Below are positions 59,069 to 64,000 of a stretch of 64,000 nucleotides of DNA, in pieces (position 1 is the stretch's first letter; the number at the start of each line of letters is the position of its first letter). The stretch lies in contig CAMKLO010000001.1 of assembly GCA_946413655.1 (NCBI GenBank), positions 62,001 through 126,000 of the forward strand. Direction: 5' to 3'. Source of the stretch: an uncultured Fibrobacter sp. Lineage in GTDB: Bacteria > Fibrobacterota > Fibrobacteria > Fibrobacterales > Fibrobacteraceae. The notes under the pieces were generated by a model. It saw only the letters and a program-made list of their open reading frames with translations, was not told the DNA's origin and made no database searches. The position numbers were made by a program, and so were the translations under genes.

Positions 59069-61438
59069 ATGCTCTCGATTCCATCTTATTGGTATTTTAT
59101 CCCGGTTGCATCGTTGGTTGCTCTGGGAATGGCTTTGTTCTTTTATCGCTTCATGAAGCGTCAGCCTGGCGGTAACCAAAAGATGGAGGATATTGCGCGC
59201 TACGTGCGCGTGGGGGCGTATGCCTACCTTAAGCGGCAGTACAAGACTGTATCCATAGTCTTTGGCGTTCTTTTCGTGGTGTTCCTCGTGCTGGCACTGC
59301 TCGGCATCCAGAATCCGTTCGTGCCGGTGGCGTTTTTGACGGGTGGCTTCTTTAGCGGCCTGTGCGGCTTTTTGGGCATGAAAACGGCGACTTATGCGAG
59401 TTCCAGGACGGCAAACGGCGCAATTTCGAGCCTGAATCGCGGGCTTGTCATTGCATTCCGCAGCGGGGCCGTGATGGGGCTTATCGTCGTGGGCTTTGGT
59501 CTTCTCGACATTTCGGCTTGGTTCTTTTTGCTCAATTACATATACGACCACAACGTCTGGCAGTTCGGGGCGGATATCGCGTCGAAACTTTCGCTGGGGG
59601 CGTGGAACGATAACATGGTGAACAATGCCGAGTGGGCGCATGCGAAGATGGTGGAAATCACGACGACGATGCTCACCTTTGGCATGGGGGCGTCGTTGCA
59701 GGCGCTTTTTGCCCGCGTGGGTGGCGGCATTTACACCAAAGCGGCCGATGTCGGTGCTGACCTCGTGGGAAAAGTCGAGGCGGGAATCCCCGAAGACGAC
59801 CCGCGTAACCCGGCGACCATTGCAGATAATGTTGGCGACAACGTGGGTGACGTGGCAGGCATGGGCGCAGACCTTTATGAATCCTATTGCGGTTCCATCC
59901 TTTCGACGGCGGCGCTAGGGGCCGCGCTCCCGATGGGTGGCGTCAAAATGGTCATTGCTCCGATGGTTGTCGCGGCGATTGGAATTTTGCTTTCGATTTT
60001 GGGAATTTTTGCAGTGCGCACGCGCGAAGATGCCGACACGAAGTCGCTTTTGCGTTCGCTACTCACGGGGACGCTCGGTTCTTCGGTGCTGATTCTTTTG
60101 GCGCTTTGGGTGCTCGTGAAATTTGATTTCATTTCGATGGGAATTTTTGGCTCCGTGCTTTCTGGCCTTGCGGCTGGCATTCTCATTGGGCAGTTTACGG
60201 AATACTATACGTCCGATGCTTACAAGCCGACGCGCGGAATCGCTGGCCAGGCGAAACTTGGCGCTGCGACGACAATTATCGACGGCATTTCGGTCGGCAT
60301 GTTCTCTACGGGACTTCCGGTGGTGACTATTGTCATTGGCATTGTGGCAGCCTTTGGATGTGCTGGTGGCTTTAGCGACATGGCTGTGGGACTTTATGGC
60401 GTGGGCTTTGCCGCTGTGGGCATGCTCAGCACGCTTGGCATCACGCTTGCGACGGACGCCTTTGGCCCGATTGCGGATAACGCTGGCGGTAACGCCGAGA
60501 TGGCCGGTCTCGACCCTGAAGTGCGTGCCCGTACCGATGAACTCGACATGCTGGGAAATACGACTGCAGCAACAGGCAAGGGCTTTGCGATTGGCTCTGC
60601 GGCGCTGACCGCGATGGCGCTCCTCGCTTCTTACATCGAGGAGGTGAAAATCTGGCTCGGACATTTGGCTGCATCGGCCGAGGGCGTATGGAAAGTCGGC
60701 TCCGTCGCGTTTGCGAACGGCGCGAATGATTTGATGACGGCGCTTTCGGGTGTGGCTGGCGTAAAATTCCTCGATGGAGGGACACGCGCGATTGCAGAAA
60801 ATGGTGACCTCGTGGGAATGGTCGCAAATAAGGTAAACTACGTTGACTTTATGCACATTTACAACCTCAACTTGATGAACCCCATGCTTTTGGGCGGGCT
60901 GTTTATCGGTGCGATGATGACGTTCGTGTTCTGCGCATTGACCATCAAGGCGGTGGGCCGTGCGGCAAGTGCGATGGTCGAAGAAGTGCGTCGCCAGTTT
61001 CGTGAAATCCCGGGAATCATGGAAGGCACGGGCGAGCCGGATTACGCCCAGTGTGTTGAAATCTCGACGACGGGCGCCCAACATGAGATGGTTATCCCCT
61101 CGGTGCTTGCGGTTGTTGTTCCTGTGCTGGTGGGGCTTACGATGGGCGTTGCGGGCGTGTTCGGCCTTTTGGCGGGCGGGCTTGCATGCGGCTTTGCGCT
61201 TGCGACAATGCTCAATAATGCCGGCGGCGCCTGGGACAATGCGAAAAAGTTTGTTGAAAAAGGCAATTACGGCGGCAAGGGGTCCGACACGCACAAGTCC
61301 GCAGTCGTTGGCGATACCGTGGGTGACCCGTTCAAGGATACCGCAGGCCCCTCGCTCAATATTTTGATTAAACTCATGACCATGGTGAGCGTCGTGTTCG
61401 CCGGCGTCATTGTGCGATTCGGGAATATGTTGTTTTAG
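59069..61438 (+). CDS. hppA: Membrane-bound ion-pumping pyrophosphatase
   Basis: 789 residues from ATG 59069 (GAGG upstream). Hydrolyses PPi to pump H+ or Na+. Active-site block DVGADLVGKVEAGIPEDDPR then NVGDNVGDVAGMGAD, and second DNAGG..KGSDTHKSAVVGDTVGDP. The K+ determinant reads GNTTAATGKGF: Ala at the first of the two positions and Gly three later mark the K+-dependent type, often Na+-pumping. About 16 helices. Confidence 0.95.
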   Translation: MLSIPSYWYFIPVASLVALGMALFFYRFMKRQPGGNQKMEDIARYVRVGAYAYLKRQYKTVSIVFGVLFVVFLVLALLGIQNPFVPVAFLTGGFFSGLCGFLGMKTATYASSRTANGAISSLNRGLVIAFRSGAVMGLIVVGFGLLDISAWFFLLNYIYDHNVWQFGADIASKLSLGAWNDNMVNNAEWAHAKMVEITTTMLTFGMGASLQALFARVGGGIYTKAADVGADLVGKVEAGIPEDDPRNPATIADNVGDNVGDVAGMGADLYESYCGSILSTAALGAALPMGGVKMVIAPMVVAAIGILLSILGIFAVRTREDADTKSLLRSLLTGTLGSSVLILLALWVLVKFDFISMGIFGSVLSGLAAGILIGQFTEYYTSDAYKPTRGIAGQAKLGAATTIIDGISVGMFSTGLPVVTIVIGIVAAFGCAGGFSDMAVGLYGVGFAAVGMLSTLGITLATDAFGPIADNAGGNAEMAGLDPEVRARTDELDMLGNTTAATGKGFAIGSAALTAMALLASYIEEVKIWLGHLAASAEGVWKVGSVAFANGANDLMTALSGVAGVKFLDGGTRAIAENGDLVGMVANKVNYVDFMHIYNLNLMNPMLLGGLFIGAMMTFVFCALTIKAVGRAASAMVEEVRRQFREIPGIMEGTGEPDYAQCVEISTTGAQHEMVIPSVLAVVVPVLVGLTMGVAGVFGLLAGGLACGFALATMLNNAGGAWDNAKKFVEKGNYGGKGSDTHKSAVVGDTVGDPFKDTAGPSLNILIKLMTMVSVVFAGVIVRFGNMLF

Positions 61439-61510
61439 TTGTTAGTCGATGGTCATTAGCCATTGGTTGTTGACTGAAGACCATTTGTATTAGTTAGACA
61501 TTTCTTACTT

Positions 61511-61528
61511 AATTAGATTAGTCTAATT
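61511..61528. promoter_or_regulatory. DtxR/IdeR-like operator candidate
   Basis: AATTAGA-TTAG-TCTAATT, perfect 7-base arms. It shares the TTAG..TCTAA pattern of DtxR-family iron boxes (TTAGGTTAGNCTAACCTAA-type) and of the cluster at 62982-63060. Confidence 0.45.
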
Positions 61529-61658
61529 TTTGGATTGTTTCGAGTCCATTTGGAGTAGAACTTTCTTTGGTAAATTTCTAAAATAAATTTCAGAGAGAAT
61601 TGCCATAGAATCTCTGCTGGCATATAGATTTCGTTACCTCATATATGCTAGATAGGTT

Positions 61659-61689
61659 ATCCCGCCTTGGCTAAGGCTTAAGGCGGGAT
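61659..61689 (+). terminator. Perfect ten-base hairpin in the DUF3793 leader
   Basis: ATCCCGCCTT ... AAGGCGGGAT then TTTTTG. As it lies 35 bases before the ATG, it could be an attenuator rather than the terminator of hppA, whose stop is 220 bases away. Confidence 0.6.
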
Positions 61690-61724
61690 TTTTGATTTTA
61701 TTTATTGTTGACTTTAGGTCGTGC

Positions 61725-62285
61725 ATGGATAAGAACCTTGATTTCTGTTTAGTTCGGCAGTGCGCCCCGACTCTTGCTGGGGTGAAGCTGGGTAATTTGT
61801 TTTGCGTTGGTTCTGCCGAAGGTGTCTTGATTTGCAATATTCTAGCTCGTTGGAATCAGGCCTTGAACCCTAAGGGTGTTGTGGCTCGTGTTGTCGCTGA
61901 ACGTTGCGGACGTTATTTTATCTATGTTTATCGGAATAGCGCTTTACAGAATTTGGGAAATTCTTGTGAAGTGCGAAATTTTTTGAAAGGCTTTGGGTAT
62001 AGTTGTTTTGATACAGAGTCGTTGCTGAATTTTTTTCAGCATCGCATGACGCGATCGGTATGTTTTCCACATGAAGTGGGTGTGTTTTTGGGGTACCCAC
62101 TTGACGATGTGAAAGATTTTATTTCGTATGGCGGGAAAAATTACAAGATGATTGGATGTTGGAAGGTTTATAACGATGTGCCGAACTCCATGCATATTTT
62201 TGAAGTTTATAAAAAGTGCCGCAAGATATTCAATGAACGCTTTGAACAGGGCGATTCTTTAACGAATTTAACCGTGGCATGTTAA
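61725..62285 (+). CDS. DUF3793-family protein
   Basis: 186 residues from ATG 61725. Family landmarks: CAPTLAGVKLGNLFC near the start, FPHEVGVFLGYPLDDVKDFI, and GCWKVYNDV. Three to four conserved Cys. Family members sit beside flavodoxin and iron genes in anaerobes; function not established. Followed by a flavodoxin gene. Confidence 0.8.
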   Translation: MDKNLDFCLVRQCAPTLAGVKLGNLFCVGSAEGVLICNILARWNQALNPKGVVARVVAERCGRYFIYVYRNSALQNLGNSCEVRNFLKGFGYSCFDTESLLNFFQHRMTRSVCFPHEVGVFLGYPLDDVKDFISYGGKNYKMIGCWKVYNDVPNSMHIFEVYKKCRKIFNERFEQGDSLTNLTVAC

Positions 62286-62307
62286 TTTAGTTAAAAATCT
62301 AAAGGGA

Positions 62308-62459
62308 GCCTCTAAAAAATGCTTTGGTTAATAAAATTTGAGCGAGACCGAGTGCAGGCAGGAACGAAAAGTGGTGAATACTGGAGGTCTTTACCACTTT
62401 GAGTGACGAAACTGCACGATGTGTCGCAGCCAAATTTTTGAAAATGAGTTTTTAGAGGC
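62308..62459. mobile_element. 152-bp nested inverted-repeat element (MITE-like or hairpin RNA)
   Basis: Termini GCCTCTAAAAA (62308) and TTTTTAGAGGC (62449), perfect over 11 bases. Inside, AAAATTTG/CAAATTTT (62333/62431), GTGCAG/CTGCAC (62352/62412) and AAAGTGGT/ACCACTTT (62368/62393) nest in order. No target duplication is evident. It lies 25 bases before the flavodoxin start. Confidence 0.6.
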
Positions 62460-62484
62460 GACCGAAAAACAAAAGGAAAATAAA

Positions 62485-62913
62485 ATGAATAAAATTGCAG
62501 TTGTCTTTTGGACAGGGACTGGTAATACTGAAGTTATGGCGAATGAAGTTGTCACAGGTGCTAAAGAAGCGGGTGCTGATGTGACGCTGTTCAATACGTC
62601 TGCTTTTAAGGTGGAAAATGCCACTGAATTTGACAAGTTTGCTTTGGGTTGCCCGGCAATGGGTGCTGAAGAACTCGAAGATAGCGAATTTCAGCCGCTT
62701 TATGACCAGTTGAAAACGCAAATCGCAGGCAAAAAGGTCGTGCTTTTCGGTTCATACGGCTGGGGCGGCGGCGAATGGATGAATGCATGGAAAGAAGATG
62801 CTGTTAATGCTGGCCTCGTTCTTGCTGATGATCCGCTCGCCATTGAAGGTGCTCCGGATGATGCTGGCAAGGCAAAGTGCCGTGAACTCGGCAAAGTTCT
62901 TGCACTGTCGTAA
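62485..62913 (+). CDS. Flavodoxin
   Basis: 142 residues from ATG 62485. FMN-binding phosphate loop WTGTGNTEVMA, the GCPAMGAEELED loop and FGSYGWGGGEWM flavin loops. Low-potential electron carrier, often replacing ferredoxin under iron limitation. Confidence 0.93.
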   Translation: MNKIAVVFWTGTGNTEVMANEVVTGAKEAGADVTLFNTSAFKVENATEFDKFALGCPAMGAEELEDSEFQPLYDQLKTQIAGKKVVLFGSYGWGGGEWMNAWKEDAVNAGLVLADDPLAIEGAPDDAGKAKCRELGKVLALS

Positions 62914-62929
62914 AAATTACGATGTTGTC

Positions 62930-62970
62930 ATTCCCGTGACCTTTGTCATTCCCGCGAAGGCGGGAATCTC
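62930..62970. repeat. GTCATTCCCG-type palindrome
   Basis: GTCATTCCCGTGAC and CATTCCCGCgaagGCGGGAAT just after the flavodoxin stop; can act as its terminator structure. Confidence 0.6.
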
Positions 62971-62981
62971 CTTGTGCAAAC

Positions 62982-63060
62982 TTAGACTCTCTAAAAATGT
63001 TAGTGAGTCTAACAAAATTAGAGAGTCTAACAATGTTAGAAATTCACTAACAATGTTAGC
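62982..63060. promoter_or_regulatory. Cluster of interleaved TTAG..TCTAA palindromes
   Basis: TTAGACTCTCTAA at 62982-62994 complements TTAGAGAGTCTAA at 63018-63030. GTTAGTGA at 62999-63006 complements TCACTAAC at 63044-63051. The order is A-B-A'-B'. Units are about 18-20 bases and each looks like a half-overlapping DtxR-type box. Confidence 0.55.
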
Positions 63061-63161
63061 GTCAGTCGCGTGAAACTCAACTGCGACGCGGGGTTGCAAG
63101 AGTTATGTACTTAATTTGTTTGCAATTTACAATTGGAGGGGAGAGTATCTTTTTTTTTTAA

Positions 63162-63190
63162 AGCGGGCAAGTGCTCCGCTGATTTTTCTT
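63162..63190 (+). terminator. Terminator or attenuator before the 74-residue gene
   Basis: AGCGG-gcaagtgct-CCGCT then GATTTTTCTT. It ends 7 bases before the ribosome site AAGGAG. Confidence 0.5.
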
Positions 63191-63206
63191 TATTAAGGAG
63201 AATGAT

Positions 63207-63431
63207 ATGTCTATGTTCAAAAACGAAAAATTCTGGCTCGTTGTTGCCGGTGCTGTGGGCTCAGCTGTCGCAAAAAAGGTTCTCAAAGCTAAAAAGACTC
63301 GCGAACTCGCCGTTCAGGGACTTGCTCATGGCATGAAGTTTACTGCTGATGCCAAGGCCGCTTTCCAGGATATGAAGGACGAAGCCGCTGATATTTGCAA
63401 CGACGCCAAAGCCGAAGCGGGAATTAATTAG
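63207..63431 (+). CDS. Small membrane-associated protein (DUF6110-like)
   Basis: 74 residues, AAGGAGAATGAT before ATG. N-terminal half: FWLVVAGAVGSAVAKKVLKA, a Gly/Ala-rich membrane-inserting helix, followed by a long charged amphipathic helix. Similar small proteins precede HMA2-type P-ATPases in anaerobes, as here. Confidence 0.6.
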   Translation: MSMFKNEKFWLVVAGAVGSAVAKKVLKAKKTRELAVQGLAHGMKFTADAKAAFQDMKDEAADICNDAKAEAGIN

Positions 63432-63555
63432 ACGAGAGATCATATAATCTCGTTAGAATCGTCATACTGAGCACGAAGCGCGAATGTATCCAGTGATTTT
63501 ACAGTCTTGGATTCTTCAGTCGCAGAGCTCCTTCAGAATGACGAAATCCACTTCT

Positions 63556-63582
63556 AACTGCCTACTTCCTACTGTCTTCTGT
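63556..63582. repeat. Inverted GTAGGAAGTAG-type unit
   Basis: CTGCCTACTTCCTACTGTC, the reverse of the repeats at 15029 and 20953; preceded by a GTCATACTGAGC..AATGACG member (63462-63545). Confidence 0.6.
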
Positions 63583-63587
63583 TAACT

Positions 63588-64000
63588 ATGCAATATCGAA
63601 TTGTCTATGATAGACCTGGTCGTCTCCGCTTGCGTGCTGGGGCGTACGCTTTTGAACGTTCTTACGAAGCGCGTGTTCACAAGGCGTGTGTTGGCGTACC
63701 TTGCGTAAAAAGTGCCGTGGTGCACAGCGAGAATGGCGGGCTGCTGCTTGAATATGAGCCGCTGAACGGTGATTACGGTGCAAGTCGTAGCCAGATTCTT
63801 GAATTTGCAAAATCGCTGAATCCCAAAGCGCTGCCGGAATGCGATGGCGAAACGGAATACCAGTTGCAAGCTTTGGATGACGGGTTTAAAAACAACCTTG
63901 CGATGATGATTGCTAGGCGTTATTTGCTGCGCTGGTTTGTTCCGTTCCCTATCCGTACTGTGATTACAACGATTCGCGGGTTGCGTTATGTGGCACGCGG
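63588..64000 (+). CDS. Start of an HMA2-type heavy-metal P-ATPase (3' end outside window)
   Basis: Open to the window end, 137 codons visible. Begins MQYRIVYDRPGRLRLRAGAY, the HMA_2 domain opening seen at the N-terminus of CtpC/ZntA-like exporters; no CxxC metal site in this domain. A basic region RYLLRWFVPFPIRTVITTIR then leads toward membrane helices. Together with the previous gene it forms a likely metal-export or -supply pair. Confidence 0.7.
   Translation, partial: MQYRIVYDRPGRLRLRAGAYAFERSYEARVHKACVGVPCVKSAVVHSENGGLLLEYEPLNGDYGASRSQILEFAKSLNPKALPECDGETEYQLQALDDGFKNNLAMMIARRYLLRWFVPFPIRTVITTIRGLRYVAR

Larger units (their letters stand above)
61439..61724. other. Gene-free upstream region of DUF3793 gene
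   Basis: AT-rich repeat spacer (61440-61495), then the DtxR-like palindrome, then a terminator-type hairpin 35 bases before the start codon. No reading frame supported. Confidence 0.6.

Noticed and set aside
61659..61689. tRNA-like or attachment site upstream of DUF3793
   Set aside because: Only a single terminator-like hairpin; no cloverleaf or integrase nearby.

Overview
The window looks like chromosome from a Fibrobacter-type rumen or gut fibre degrader (phylum Fibrobacterota). Two extracellular proteins carry the Fibrobacter succinogenes major paralogous (FISUMP) domain. Several secreted proteins combine a lipobox or signal peptide, Ser-rich linkers and a C-terminal sorting-like domain. 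There is a clear hemicellulose-degrading set: a tandem GH10 xylanase, two CE6 acetyl esterases and a GH74 xyloglucanase. Envelope functions are typical of a Gram-negative cell (secretin, SurA, lipoproteins). No rRNA, tRNA, phage, CRISPR array or intact transposon was seen. Layout: 1-3.9 kb is the 3' end of a type II secretion/type IV pilus-like operon (secretin, a membrane protein with a GspC/PilP-like end, a minor-pilin-like protein, two prepilins). 4-9.3 kb holds a processive GT2 glycosyltransferase facing a small operon with a TusA-like protein, followed by a SulP transporter. 9.3-10.8 kb has a 53-residue membrane peptide, a structured-RNA candidate ending in a strong terminator, and a secreted protein. 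10.9-15 kb is sufD-sufC-dnaG on the minus strand. 15.3-20.3 kb carries a two-domain FISUMP lipoprotein, an Rpn-type nuclease, a MATE exporter and a gene-poor stretch with three 39-bp palindromes. 20.3-28.9 kb has a thioesterase, a Zn-ribbon peptide, an HrpA helicase with repeat DNA fused into its reading frame, two foldases and FtsE. 29.1-31.7 kb is parC. 32.1-35.7 kb is an AT-rich accessory segment (antitoxin without an intact toxin, FISUMP protein, PD-(D/E)XK-like protein), partly bounded by 55-bp direct repeats. 35.7-58.1 kb is mostly secreted carbohydrate enzymes and envelope functions (GH10x2, CotH/LTD lipoprotein, queF-yhhQ with a structured leader, ArnA/ArnC-like glycolipid genes, MoxR-DUF58-transglutaminase, CE6 pair, TrmO, GH74, histidine phosphatase lipoprotein). 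58.2-64 kb has a membrane protein, a membrane pyrophosphatase and a probable metal/redox locus (DUF3793, flavodoxin, a small membrane-associated protein, start of an HMA2-type P-ATPase). Gene cooperation: xylan and xyloglucan breakdown is served by GH10, CE6 and GH74. SurA-like chaperones and the secretion genes would support export. QueF and YhhQ supply queuosine precursors. The terminal cluster probably handles iron or another metal and shares DtxR-like palindromes. The strongest unusual signals are: (1) a tandem GH10 protein whose two modules have lost opposite catalytic residues; (2) intergenic repeat DNA domesticated in frame inside hrpA; (3) three equal-length 39-bp palindromes with variable centres; (4) a 152-bp nested inverted-repeat element ahead of flavodoxin; (5) interleaved palindromes forming an A-B-A'-B' order ahead of the metal genes; (6) a mutually exclusive hairpin switch ahead of queF; and (7) an AT-rich cassette whose left repeat truncates a toxin-like reading frame.
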